64,000 bases of DNA, taken from the NCBI RefSeq assembly GCF_000243095.1, contig NZ_AHJE01000036.1, positions 35,940 through 99,939 of the forward strand, in the 5' to 3' direction. The notes beneath the pieces are model-generated. The model did not search any database. It had not been told where the DNA came from and saw only the letters and a list, made by a program, of their open reading frames with translations. Of the stretch, positions 32,379 through 40,277 are shown one piece after another. The DNA is from Cupriavidus basilensis OR16 (GTDB lineage Bacteria; Pseudomonadota; Gammaproteobacteria; Burkholderiales; Burkholderiaceae). Made by a program: the position numbers and the translations under genes. Position 1 is the first letter of the stretch; each line of letters opens with the position of its first letter.

Positions 32379-33284
32379 TCACGTGCCGGGCGCCGCGGCA
32401 TCGCGGCGGAGATATTCAGTAAAAGCCAGCAAGCCCTGGGTGGGGTACTTGTCCTGGTGGACCACGAGGTGCAGCGGCCTCACCACGTCGGGCAGGCCCT
32501 CGCGCAGCGCCACCAGCGTGCCGTGCCGCAATTCGTCTTCCACCACCTGCAGCGACAGGCAACTCACCCCGTAGCCGCTCATCACGGCACGCTTGATCGC
32601 TTCAGAGTTGCCCAGTTCCAGCGCAAAACGCAGCTCGCCCAACAACGGCGCCAGCCTTTGCTCGATGATCTCGCGCGTGCCTGACCCAGGCTCCCGGACC
32701 ACCCAGTCGGCATCGCGCAGGGCGGTCAGGTCGCCAGGCTGGCTTGCCAGCGGGTGTGACGGGCTGACCACCACGACCATGGTGTCGTCCCGCCAATGGG
32801 CGCTGCGCAGGTCGCGCTCGTGGCACGTACCCTCGATCAGCCCGATATCCGCCTCGAAATGCAGCAGCGCCTGCAGGACCTCGCGCGTGTTGCCGATGCG
32901 CATGTCAAGCGCGCAGGGCCCGCTCTGCGCATGGCGAAAGCCTGCGAGCAGGCCCGGCAGGATATAGCTGCCGATGGTGTTGCTGGCGGCAATGCGCAGT
33001 TGTACCCCGGGCTGCACGGTGAAGCGCTCCAGCTCATGTGCCTGGTCCAGCAGCGACAGCGCGCGCGGGAAAAACAGCCGGCCGGTTTCATTGATGCTGA
33101 GGCGACGCGCGACGCGATCGAAGAGGGCGCCGCCCAGTGCGGACTCGAGATCGGCCAGTGCGGCGCTGACCGCCGATTGCGACATGGCCAGCGCATCGGC
33201 AGCCGCGACGGTGCTCCCGTGCTGCGCCACCGCGACGAAGACGGAGAGCTGGCGTAAGGTCAGGCGGAGCGGGCGTTGGTTCAT
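32379..33284 (-). CDS. LysR-family regulator (YeiE/CbbR-like) of the adjacent yeiH
   Basis: A 301-residue LysR transcription factor. The N-terminal winged HTH is LTLRQLSVFVAVAQHGSTVA then MSQSAVSAALADLESALG; the substrate-binding domain follows from about residue 90. It starts at the ATG at 33284. It is divergent from the yeiH-like exporter across a 124-base gap holding a long palindrome, the classic LysR arrangement of regulator and target. In enterobacteria YeiE controls YeiH, so the pairing agrees. Its ligand here is unknown. Confidence 0.88.
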   Translation of the reverse strand: MNQRPLRLTLRQLSVFVAVAQHGSTVAAADALAMSQSAVSAALADLESALGGALFDRVARRLSINETGRLFFPRALSLLDQAHELERFTVQPGVQLRIAASNTIGSYILPGLLAGFRHAQSGPCALDMRIGNTREVLQALLHFEADIGLIEGTCHERDLRSAHWRDDTMVVVVSPSHPLASQPGDLTALRDADWVVREPGSGTREIIEQRLAPLLGELRFALELGNSEAIKRAVMSGYGVSCLSLQVVEDELRHGTLVALREGLPDVVRPLHLVVHQDKYPTQGLLAFTEYLRRDAAAPGT

Positions 33285-33287
33285 ATT

Positions 33288-33327
33288 TGTAAAGCAGGTA
33301 ATGTATAGCGATATTACCTGTTTTACA
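33288..33327. promoter_or_regulatory. LysR operator: 15-base-arm inverted repeat
   Basis: TGTAAAGCAGGTAAT (33288-33302), a 10-base spacer, and ATTACCTGTTTTACA (33313-33327): inverted arms with one mismatch. It starts four bases upstream of the LysR start codon and extends towards yeiH, as expected for an auto-regulated divergent promoter. Confidence 0.75.
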
Positions 33328-33408
33328 GATTTTGGCCCGCTAAGTACGCTTCGGACATACTCAATATGCGCCCCGAAGCCCTCCGGTGTTACGGGCAGGA
33401 TCCCCGCC

Positions 33409-34512
33409 ATGTCTTCTACTCCCACGACTGCCGCTGCCACGCGCGTTGTCGAACTGCCCTCGTGGCCGACCCGGATCCTGACCTTGGTGCCGCTGGGTTT
33501 TATCGCCTGGCTAGCCATGGTGTTCTCGGCGCACCCGGCGGTTTCGCACCTCGGCATGAGCGCCCTGACGCTGGCCATGTTTGCCGGCATGGTGGCGGGC
33601 AACACGCTGCCGCAACGCTGGCTCACCCCGCTTGCGCCGGGCATGCTGCTGGCGCGCCAGCAACTGCTGCGCCTCGGTGTGGCGCTGTATGGCCTGCGCC
33701 TCACCTTCGGCGCGATCGTGGACCTGGGCCTGGCGGGCGTGCTGGTGCCGCTGGCCATGCTGGTGTCGACCATGTTCCTGGGCGTCTGGATCGGCTCGTC
33801 GCTGCTGGGGCTGAGCCGACGGGAGGCCATCCTGGTCAGCGCCGGCAGTGCGGTGTGCGGTGCCGCCGCGGCCATCGCAGTGGCCTCGGTGGTCCGTACC
33901 GACGACCGTCAGACGGCCGTAGCCGTGGCCACGGTCGTGTTGTTCGGCACGGCCGGCATGCTGCTCTATCCCTATCTGTATGAGCTGGCCACGCAGCACT
34001 GGCACCTGGCCATCAGCGAGCGCGCCTTCGGTATCTATACCGGCGCCACGCTCCACGAAGTGGCCCAGGTCATCGCATCGGGCAAGATGGTCAGCGATGC
34101 CACCGCGGACGCGGCCGTGGTGACCAAGATGGTGCGTGTGCTGGCGCTGGGTCCCTTGTTGCTGGTGCTGGCGCTGTGGCCGAAGGCCGGCCTCGGCCTC
34201 GAGGATGAGGGCAAATCCGGCAAGGCTGCTGGCGCACGGCCGTGGGGCGCGATCCTGAAAGCGGTGCCATGGTTTGCGGTTGGGTTTGTGGCGGTGATGG
34301 CCGTGCATTCCGCGGGCCTTGTGCCCGAGGACTGGAAGCCTGCCTTGCTGGCCTTCGATAACTGGCTGCTTGCTTGCGCGATGCTGGCAATCGGCTTGCA
34401 CACCCGCATCGGCACCTTGCTGCGCGCCGGGCGCAAGCCCCTGGTGCTGGCCGGCCTGCTGTTTGCATTCCTGGTGTGTGGCGGCGCGCTGTTGTGCGCG
34501 GCGGTGGCCTGA
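33409..34512 (+). CDS. yeiH: YeiH/UPF0324 family putative exporter
   Basis: A 367-residue membrane protein with about ten helices (family PF03601 by recall). Recognisable segments are SALTLAMFAGMVAGNTLPQR, LLRLGVALYGLRLTFGAI, VSAGSAVCGAAAAIAVASVV and YTGATLHEVAQVIASG. Family members are annotated as sulfate or sulfonate exporters, with little experimental support. Start at MSSTPTTAAATRV (33409). Regulated presumably by the divergent LysR gene. Confidence 0.85.
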   Translation: MSSTPTTAAATRVVELPSWPTRILTLVPLGFIAWLAMVFSAHPAVSHLGMSALTLAMFAGMVAGNTLPQRWLTPLAPGMLLARQQLLRLGVALYGLRLTFGAIVDLGLAGVLVPLAMLVSTMFLGVWIGSSLLGLSRREAILVSAGSAVCGAAAAIAVASVVRTDDRQTAVAVATVVLFGTAGMLLYPYLYELATQHWHLAISERAFGIYTGATLHEVAQVIASGKMVSDATADAAVVTKMVRVLALGPLLLVLALWPKAGLGLEDEGKSGKAAGARPWGAILKAVPWFAVGFVAVMAVHSAGLVPEDWKPALLAFDNWLLACAMLAIGLHTRIGTLLRAGRKPLVLAGLLFAFLVCGGALLCAAVA

Positions 34513-34540
34513 GCACGCAAGGCCGGGAGAGGGTGGATGC

Positions 34541-34597
34541 TGGTGCGGCCGACGGGGGTCGAACCCGTAAGCCCGTAAAGGCGGCAGATTTTAAGTC
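34541..34597 (-). tRNA. tRNA-Leu (TAA) 3' fragment (attachment-site remnant)
   Basis: On the minus strand the sequence from the anticodon loop (GACTTAAAATCTGCC) through a variable arm, the T-arm ACGGGTTCGACCCCCGT and the acceptor end CGGCCGCACCA is intact, but the 5' half of the tRNA is absent. The bases 5' of the loop do not pair with the 3' anticodon stem. Such half genes are what tyrosine integrases leave at the far end of an element. Its acceptor differs from the intact tRNA-Leu at 34753, so it came from another tRNA-Leu gene. Not a working tRNA. Confidence 0.7.
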
Positions 34598-34752
34598 CAG
34601 TACAATCGCAAAGCAACGACACCATGCACAACGTAACACCTTGATTTTATGGGGATATCTTCACGTCGCTTCACGTTCGTGTCGCTCGCTTGTGGTCGGT
34701 TGCGATGTGCGTTACGCACCGATTACACAAGCTGCGCTATACTCGCGGCCTC

Positions 34753-34837
34753 GCCCGGATGACGAAACTGGTAGACGTACCGGACTTAAAATTCGGAGCC
34801 GAAAGGCGTGCGGGTTCGACTCCCGCTCCGGGCACCA
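34753..34837 (+). tRNA. tRNA-Leu (TAA)
   Basis: An 85-base class II tRNA: acceptor GCCCGGA pairing with TCCGGGC, D-arm AACTGGTAGAC, anticodon stem-loop CCGGACTTAAAATTCGG giving TAA, variable arm AGCCGAAAGGCGT, T-arm CGGGTTCGACTCCCG, encoded CCA. A mobile element starts directly downstream, so the 3' end is probably its attachment site. Confidence 0.97.
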
Positions 34838-34851
34838 CACCAAAAGCAAAC

Positions 34852-34889
34852 AGCCCTGTCCATCGCGGTGGACAGGGCTTTTGTCTTTC
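34852..34889 (+). terminator. Terminator after tRNA-Leu
   Basis: AGCCCTGTCC / GGACAGGGCT around ATCGCGGT, followed by TTTTGTCTTT. Confidence 0.85.
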
Positions 34890-34988
34890 TAGGCGCCGCT
34901 GCTCGCTGCGCCCCGCGCTGCCGGCTTGGTCGTTACCTTGGTGGTCGAGTGAATAGCCAACACGTTGCACACGAATCGCGTGCCGCTG

Positions 34989-35435
34989 TTACGCGCGCCA
35001 ATCGCGCACATCACGTACTGTAGGGCGAACAAGCCCCCAGCAATCCATCGACTCGCAGTGGGTGCCCCTGCGTACCACAGCGCGAGAGGCTGGATCGGTC
35101 GGCAAGGCCCCGACATTCCTTGCCAGCGCCTTCATGTCGGTGCGGGCATCTGCCGGCGCGTATTTCGTGAAAGCCTGGCTGCCTGGTAGCGGGTTTCTGA
35201 TCCTCCAGTAGACAAGCCTCGCCTTAGCTTCATGCGACAAAAGCCCGGTGAGCAACAGAACCACAACCGGCAACAGCGGCGATGCGCTGGCCCGCAGGAT
35301 AGCCATCTTGCTGGCGTCCACCAACTCGGGCGCGATGAAAAGGAGCACCACGGCCGCATCCAGCACGGCCAGCATAACCAGCCACTTGATGTTCGCGTCC
35401 TTCAGGACGTGTGAGCGGGCTTTCATCCTTGGCAC
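34989..35435 (-). CDS. Hypothetical two-helix membrane protein, partner of the MBL hydrolase
   Basis: A 148-residue frame. After a short basic head it has two hydrophobic helices (about 17-36, IKWLVMLAVLDAAVVLLFIA, and 52-65, SPLLPVVVLLLTGL), then a soluble part with WRIRNPLPGSQAFTKYAPAD and LARNVGALPTDP. The tail after about residue 112 loses this character; the neighbouring frame offers LWYAG and GLFALQYVMCAI there, so a frameshift near 35080 is possible. Its start overlaps the MBL gene stop by 13 bases, so the two are co-translated. I do not know the family; a membrane effector controlled by the hydrolase is one possibility. Confidence 0.6.
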   Translation of the reverse strand: MPRMKARSHVLKDANIKWLVMLAVLDAAVVLLFIAPELVDASKMAILRASASPLLPVVVLLLTGLLSHEAKARLVYWRIRNPLPGSQAFTKYAPADARTDMKALARNVGALPTDPASRAVVRRGTHCESMDCWGLVRPTVRDVRDWRA

Positions 35436-36310
35436 TCCGTGTCGATGTGAAAGGTGCCGTCCTCGGAGACCTCGAACTGGATAGTCCCATCGCGGCGCGT
35501 GGTAAGCACGTGGCGCCGCTTGCCCGTGGTCCTCACCAGCACGCCGGTGTCTCGCACCACGGCCCGATAGTCCGGCACGGTGCGCTGTGTGTCGTGCTGG
35601 ATCGGCTTATCGGAAATGACGATTGCTTGGGGCGTGCAGAAGTTGAAAAGCTCGGGGCAGAAACCGTTTTCGCGCCCATGATGCGAGGCCACCAGGACAT
35701 CGAGATTGCTCAGCGCTTGTCGGAAGTCTGCCCGCTGAAGCAGTGCTCGCCAGCCGTCCTTTTCAATGTCGCCTGGAAACAGAATGCTAAAGGGGCCGTA
35801 TCGGATGAAGACGGCCAGGCTGAGATTGTTCGTATCTGTGAAAACCGGGTAGCTGTTCCAGAAAGCCGTCGCCGTGATACCGCCCATGTACTGGTTGAAC
35901 GGCTCGCTGGCGGGCTGGTTGTAGCTGGCGCACGCATCTGCGTACCAAGACGCGTCGCCAGTAAGCGGTCCGCCGTTAAGCTTGACCTGGCGAATCTGGT
36001 TGCTGGTGTAGCTAGGATTGCGAAAGAGGACTGGGACGACGATGCCGGCGTCCTCTATGCCCCGCAAGTCGCTCATGTGGTCTTGGTCGGCGTTCGTGAT
36101 GAACAGGTAGTCCAGCATGTTCCGACCCAGGCCGTGGCGGATGAAAGTGCTTGGCCGCCACGAATCGGTATCACCCGAATCGATCATCGCCAGCCGTCCG
36201 CCAACATCACCGCCCAGAAGCGTGGACGTGACATGCTGAATCATGGCGCAAGCGCCGTGCTCCACGTCCCATACGCGGAGCCGCATAACCCCCGGCATAG
36301 TAGCCCCCAA
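35423..36310 (-). CDS. Metallo-beta-lactamase-fold hydrolase (ComEC-like)
   Basis: A 295-residue cytoplasmic protein of the MBL fold without membrane helices. Beta strands RLRVWDVEHGACAMI and LAMIDSGDTDSW open the fold; the metal motif reads ITNADQDHMSDL, with Asn in place of the first His of H-x-H-x-D-H. Later motifs are SILFPGDIEKDGW and VASHHGRENGF. This resembles the C-terminal hydrolase domain of ComEC and free-standing relatives. Start may be at MRLRVW eight codons in. It is cargo at the tRNA end of the element, coupled to the membrane protein gene; substrate unknown. Confidence 0.75.
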   Translation of the reverse strand: MGATMPGVMRLRVWDVEHGACAMIQHVTSTLLGGDVGGRLAMIDSGDTDSWRPSTFIRHGLGRNMLDYLFITNADQDHMSDLRGIEDAGIVVPVLFRNPSYTSNQIRQVKLNGGPLTGDASWYADACASYNQPASEPFNQYMGGITATAFWNSYPVFTDTNNLSLAVFIRYGPFSILFPGDIEKDGWRALLQRADFRQALSNLDVLVASHHGRENGFCPELFNFCTPQAIVISDKPIQHDTQRTVPDYRAVVRDTGVLVRTTGKRRHVLTTRRDGTIQFEVSEDGTFHIDTECQG

Positions 36311-36442
36311 GTCCCAAGACAGGGGTTAATGTAATGCCTGGGGCCTGCATCCGCTAGTTTACGCCGCTTGGCCCCTCAACTTACCAACAGTTAGGCGGCC
36401 ATGGGCGATGGCTTGCAAAAATGCCCGCGCTTGGCGGTGTGG

Positions 36443-36670
36443 TCAGGCAGTGGCCGGGAACACGTCCAGCGCATGCTGCACGTTCCTCAGCGGCGGCATG
36501 CTGCTGCGCAGGGCTTGATACACGTCTGCGGCAAGCTTTGCGCGCAAATCGGTGTCGATGGGCAATCCGGCGTGGGGTTCCAGTGCGTCGGCTGCCATGT
36601 TGGCAAGTTCTCCAGCGAGTGCTTGGAGTAGAGCGATGCGGGCGTGGTCAGAGTGAGTCAGAACTTCCAT
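36443..36670 (-). CDS. Hypothetical small protein in the element
   Basis: A 75-residue, helix-rich, slightly acidic protein (MEVLTHSDHARIALLQALAG). Preceded on its strand by a short gap of 40 bases from the next small gene, with which it is probably co-transcribed. No family recognised. Confidence 0.55.
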   Translation of the reverse strand: MEVLTHSDHARIALLQALAGELANMAADALEPHAGLPIDTDLRAKLAADVYQALRSSMPPLRNVQHALDVFPATA

Positions 36671-36710
36671 TTGTTGCTGTGGTTCGTTGTTGCTGGGTTG
36701 TGAAACTTGT

Positions 36711-36926
36711 TTAAACGGTCGCGCGGTGCTCGGCTTTGCAGGCTAGGTCTTTCTCGCCAGCAGTCCGCAGCGCGGCGGCAGCCAGGGCCAGCGCGTCGCG
36801 GCGGCGCTTGCAGGCTGGATCGCTAGTCAGGCGCGGCCCCAGCAGGCGAGCAACGGCGGCATCCCAGGTTTCCGCGTCGCTCCAAGGCGCCTCAGTAGGC
36901 ATGCGGTAAGCGTCGCCCTTGCTCAT
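36711..36926 (-). CDS. Hypothetical small protein in the element
   Basis: A 71-residue protein, Ala/Arg rich, with PWSDAETWDAAVARLLGPRL. Its ATG overlaps the stop of the Nu1-like gene by four bases (ATGA), strong support that it is translated. No family recognised. Confidence 0.6.
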   Translation of the reverse strand: MSKGDAYRMPTEAPWSDAETWDAAVARLLGPRLTSDPACKRRRDALALAAAALRTAGEKDLACKAEHRATV

Positions 36927-37267
36927 CGCGTCACCAGCTGCATGGCGCGGCCAATGGCCACCAGGGCGGCATCACGCGTCAACCCGTTGCGTTCGAAAAC
37001 CGTGCCGAATGCCGCCAGGTCTTCATCGCTCGGTTTGTCGTGAACCCCGCCAAGCCATCCCAGCGCCAGAAGCGTGTCGCGGTCAGGACGCCTGCGCAGT
37101 CCGTCAGCGCGCTGCTCGCCCTTACGAAGGTACAGAAGGAACACGGGATCAAATTTCCCGCGCTCCACGGCAGGCAGCAGCTTGTCGTCCCGATACTGCG
37201 TGACGCGGCGCGCCGTAATTCCCAGGATGGCGCCAATTTCCGGAGCGGTCATTGCGAAATCAATCAT
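36923..37267 (-). CDS. HTH protein resembling phage terminase small subunit (Nu1-like)
   Basis: A 114-residue protein starting MIDFAMTAPEIGAILGITAR. The first 55 residues look like a winged HTH (EIGAILGITARRVTQYRDD) followed by KFDPVFLLYLRKGEQ, the pattern of Nu1/TerS-type DNA-packaging proteins in which an HTH is followed by 'YDP..YLR'. The rest is helical. Some phage satellites carry a TerS to redirect helper packaging, so the context fits, but a plain regulator remains possible. It overlaps both neighbours by ATGA. Confidence 0.5.
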   Translation of the reverse strand: MIDFAMTAPEIGAILGITARRVTQYRDDKLLPAVERGKFDPVFLLYLRKGEQRADGLRRRPDRDTLLALGWLGGVHDKPSDEDLAAFGTVFERNGLTRDAALVAIGRAMQLVTR

Positions 37268-37452
37268 GCGGTGGCCTCTACGGCGGGTTGATAGTCTTTG
37301 AATTGAAAGGCAGCGCCTTTCCACACCTTCAGTGCTTCGCGGATGCGCCCGGCGGTGTCGCGGTCTTTTGCTGCCAGGCGCGTATCGGCTGCAATCTTGT
37401 CGGCAGTGCTGATTGCGCTGACCAACTGGCTGAACAGGTCTTGGTCGTTCAT
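37264..37452 (-). CDS. Hypothetical small protein in the element
   Basis: A 62-residue helical protein from MNDQDLFSQLVSAI to VEATA. Start at 37452 overlaps the upstream gene stop by four bases, and its own stop overlaps the next gene by four. The frame is open to 37482, but the overlap decides the start. No family recognised. Confidence 0.6.
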   Translation of the reverse strand: MNDQDLFSQLVSAISTADKIAADTRLAAKDRDTAGRIREALKVWKGAAFQFKDYQPAVEATA

Positions 37453-37658
37453 CGCTTGGCGCTCCGTGCCTGCTCCAGCCACGGCGCGGCAGGATCAATC
37501 CGGCGCGCACCAGGTGCAGCGCGGCGCTTGGCCCGGCGTAATTTGCGGCGGTCCTGGCGCGGTGCTGGTGTGGTCGGCGCTTGCTCGCGTGCGGGCGAGT
37601 GGGTGGCTTCGTCGTTTGCTCGACCAAGCAGGCGCGAAATCAATTTCCCAAACATCAC
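37449..37658 (-). CDS. Hypothetical very basic small protein in the element
   Basis: A 69-residue protein, MMFGKLISRLLGRANDEA at the N terminus and then a dense run of Arg and Lys (DRRKLRRAKRRAAPGARR). It is likely to bind nucleic acid or to be disordered. ATGA overlaps on both sides. Confidence 0.55.
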   Translation of the reverse strand: MMFGKLISRLLGRANDEATHSPAREQAPTTPAPRQDRRKLRRAKRRAAPGARRIDPAAPWLEQARSAKR

Positions 37659-37879
37659 TCGTCCCCCAGCGTTGCGCGGTGGCCGTTGGCCTCGGCGCGC
37701 TGTTGGGCAAGCAGGTCAATGGCCAGGATTTCAATTTCCTGGGCGGCGCGGCGAAGTTCGCCAGCAACGTCAGTGACGGCGGGCGACAACAGAGTGGGTG
37801 AGCCGAACAGGACGCTGCGCTGTACTTGCAGGCCGTTCATGATGATATTCAGCTGCTGCGAAAATGGTTTTGCGTGCAT
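37655..37879 (-). CDS. Hypothetical small protein in the element
   Basis: A 74-residue protein with two helical stretches (FSQQLNIIMNGLQVQRSVL, VAGELRRAAQEIEILAIDLL). It is the first gene of the ATGA-overlap chain that runs to 36711. No family recognised. Confidence 0.55.
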   Translation of the reverse strand: MHAKPFSQQLNIIMNGLQVQRSVLFGSPTLLSPAVTDVAGELRRAAQEIEILAIDLLAQQRAEANGHRATLGDE

Positions 37880-38029
37880 TGGTCAATGTTTTGTTGGGTG
37901 GTGCGCCGATATTTCCGGCCTCGGCGCCAGGGCGGGTGATACGGACCGCGTTTCGAAGTCGTTGGTGCGGTCCTACTCCCACGCTCGCGCTCTTTCCGGA
38001 CCCAGGCGGCGCGAGTGGCCTGGTCTGCT

Positions 38030-38203
38030 TTAACCCGCAGCGGGTTGAGAGTCGTTCGGCTGGTGGTCCAGCGCGCGCCGCAGTAGCGCCTGGGCGGCCT
38101 GGCTCATTGACAGCTCGGCGCCGACACGCTGCGACATATCGCGGCGTGCAGTTTCAATCTGTTGGCGCAGTTCGCCCGGAAGGCTAAGCGAAATCTTTTC
38201 CAT
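38030..38203 (-). CDS. Ribbon-helix-helix-like small DNA-binding protein
   Basis: A 57-residue protein from MEKISLSLPGELRQQIETAR. A short beta strand (KISLSLPGEL) followed by two helices is the pattern of MetJ/Arc-type ribbon-helix-helix repressors; SMSQAAQALLRRAL would be the second helix. An upstream ATG at 38239 is possible, but the one at 38203 follows the previous stop by two bases. Confidence 0.6.
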   Translation of the reverse strand: MEKISLSLPGELRQQIETARRDMSQRVGAELSMSQAAQALLRRALDHQPNDSQPAAG

Positions 38204-38205
38204 GT

Positions 38206-38586
38206 TTAAACGCTCCGAATCGGTTGCCAGTTCGCCCACCTTGACCCGCCACGCACAGCAGCTGCGGCGGCTTCCTGCTCGCGCTTGGCCGCGATGACTA
38301 GAGAGCCGATCAGGCCAAGGGCGTGTTGCCGTTGCACATCGGTCAGGTCGGGCCAGTTCGACTGCAACCAGGCGCGCGGCTGCTCGGCGCCGTAGAAGAA
38401 CGCGCCTCGCGCCGTGGTAATCAATTGACGCGCAGATTTATCGTCTGCACCAGGACGCCCGATTACGTGCGCGCCGGCAATGGTGACTGCCACATCGGCG
38501 GGCAATGCGTCGGTGGGCGCTGTGGCGGCCACTGCAGCAGCTTCGTCCTGGCAGCTGCCCAGCAGGTTTTTCAGGTTGCCGATCAT
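38206..38586 (-). CDS. Hypothetical protein downstream of the capsid-like gene
   Basis: A 126-residue Ala-rich protein with WLQSNWPDLTDVQRQHALGL near the C-terminal third. Its ATG overlaps the stop of the capsid-like gene by four bases, so the two are coupled. By position it could be a head-completion or decoration protein, which is inference only. Confidence 0.55.
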   Translation of the reverse strand: MIGNLKNLLGSCQDEAAAVAATAPTDALPADVAVTIAGAHVIGRPGADDKSARQLITTARGAFFYGAEQPRAWLQSNWPDLTDVQRQHALGLIGSLVIAAKREQEAAAAAVRGGSRWANWQPIRSV

Positions 38587-39678
38587 GCCGCCACCGTGAA
38601 GAAGTCCAGCGCAGCGGTGGGCAGGACGGCGCGCGCGTTTGCAAACACGCTAACGTCCAGGTTTCCGTTTGCATCCATGCGCTTGGCGTGGACGCTCACG
38701 GTCGGCCACACAGCGACGAACGCGCGCGAGAACACACCGGCGAACGACTTGGCATGACCAGCCGTTAGGCGCGCGGCGATGCCTTCCTTCGAACGAAGCG
38801 TGCCATCCTGCCAAACAGTTGCGCCCTGGCCGCCAGTTCCCAGGATGGCGGTGACGTCGCCGAGGCCGACGTTGCGGGCTGCCAGCCTCCCGAAATCGAA
38901 CGCTGCCGGGGTCGCTGCGTCGATGGCGTCGAATACCAGCTTGTCCACAAGCAAGCCCAACGCCGCGCAAGATGGCGTTGGTCAGTTCGTCATGCAGCGT
39001 ATCGCCGCCCAGGGCGCGCTGCTCGGCTCGCGACAGCGTAAAGCGAAGCGCGTAAGACGGCATGTCGGCGTATCCGAAGCTCAGGTCATGAACCGGCTTT
39101 GGCGACACAGCCGCGCTCGCGCCGTCAGCCACCTGCGCAAACTGCGCAGCATCGACCACGCGACCGAGCGCCGTTGTGCTGTACCCGCTGGTGGCAGCGT
39201 TGTATCCCGGCGCCCGCCCGTCCGGGGGCAGGAAGACGAACGCGCCAGCGCGTGCGGCCTGCGAGTGTTCGCGTACGGTCGCCAGCGGGTCAACCGCCTT
39301 AGTCTCGCCAGCAGGCTTGGTGGTCGCGCTGGGCAGTGGAACGTTCGTGTCGGGATTGCCGCCTGCCGGTGCGATGCTTTCGATGCCCAGCAATTGCGCA
39401 ATATTTGCGCCATTCACTCCCAGGTCGATGGCGCGAGCCAGGTCAATCGCGGCGGTTGCGACGGCCGGCTGTGCAACGCGGCGCGGCTCGTCGCCCATGC
39501 CAATGTCGCGGAAGCCAAGCGCGCGGCCACCTTGTTCGATAGCAATGCGGATCGGGTTGGCCTGTGCGCCGGCGCTGGGTTTGCCAAGCGCATTGGCCAT
39601 GCGTTCCAGCAGGTCGGCGTTGCGCGTAAATTCCGGCGTGGTCGGGTTCAGGTATTCGTCAAAAACGTCTTTGTGCAT
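38583..39678 (-). pseudogene. Major capsid-like protein, +1 frameshift
   Basis: Two frames that join into one protein of about 365 residues. The first runs from MHKDVFDEYLNPTTPEF to AILRGVGL; at about 38956 one extra C in a CCC run (G on the minus strand) shifts the frame, which resumes as LLVDKLVFDAIDAATP and ends DFFTVAA. The layout (helical N-terminal ~100 residues, a middle with RFTLSRAEQRALGG, and a beta-rich C terminus with VFANARAVLPTAALDF) resembles HK97-type major capsid proteins. I cannot confirm this by search; the confidence in a real gene is higher than in its function. Confidence 0.5.
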
Positions 39679-39935
39679 GCGGTCGCTCGGTTTCGGTTAT
39701 CTCGGTTTAGATTTTGCAGAGTTCGCGCCCGTTTTTCCTCTTGTGGGTTCTTCGCGCTGCAGTCCTGCGAATTCTTGCGCGTTCGCGCCTGGACTTCCTT
39801 ATGTGGGATTTCCGCGCTGCGGCGTCTCCGTTTCACAATGCGGAAACGGAAATGATGTTTTTTGGGGCACTGACACCTGGAGTGCGGCGGAGCCACTGAC
39901 TCCGCATGACATACCCCCTCAAAGAGGACCCGGCA
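39679..39935 (-). repeat. Upstream region of the capsid-like gene with a 60-base-period repeat
   Basis: A 257-base non-coding stretch. Two imperfect copies lie at 39721-39760 and 39781-39820, both opening GTTCGCGCC and both ending in a CGCGCTGC block, exactly 60 bases apart. Next to them is an 8-base inverted repeat TCCGTTTC / GAAACGGA (39827-39850). It may be a promoter-operator or a phage-protein binding region. Confidence 0.5.
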
Positions 39936-40253
39936 TCACATTTGCCTGCCAGCCGCCCTAGCGGCCCGCCTGCGCCCCTCCGTGGTGAGGCTGTACCTAC
40001 CCCTGCCATCCCTGGCCACCAGCCCAGCGCGCGCCATCCTCGCAAGCCTGCGCACTATCGTGGGCCGTGGCATGCCCACATAGGCCGCCAGCTTCCAGGC
40101 GGTCATGGGCTTGCCCTCCAGGTCGCCAACCGCCACTGCGCACACCAGCAGCACGTCACCGGCATGCGAGGCGAACCGATGCTGCCCCAGCAGTGCCATG
40201 GACAGGTTGCGCATGTCGTGCAGGGCGCGGTGCAGTGTGGTTGGTCGGGGCAT
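39936..40253 (-). CDS. Winged-helix (MarR-like) regulator of the element
   Basis: A 105-residue protein. The core reads TAWKLAAYVGMPRPTIVRRL then ARMARAGLVARDGRGRYSLT, a winged HTH with the recognition helix in PRPTIVRRLARM and a wing at DGRGRYSL. It lies between the capsid-like gene and the iteron palindrome, so it may control either structural gene expression or replication. Confidence 0.7.
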   Translation of the reverse strand: MPRPTTLHRALHDMRNLSMALLGQHRFASHAGDVLLVCAVAVGDLEGKPMTAWKLAAYVGMPRPTIVRRLARMARAGLVARDGRGRYSLTTEGRRRAARAAGRQM

Positions 40254-40277
40254 ATACCTTCCTGACTTAGCGCGCAG

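Noticed and set aside
34541..34597. Functional tRNA-Leu
   Set aside because: The 5' half, including D-arm and 5' acceptor strand, is missing and the anticodon stem does not pair.
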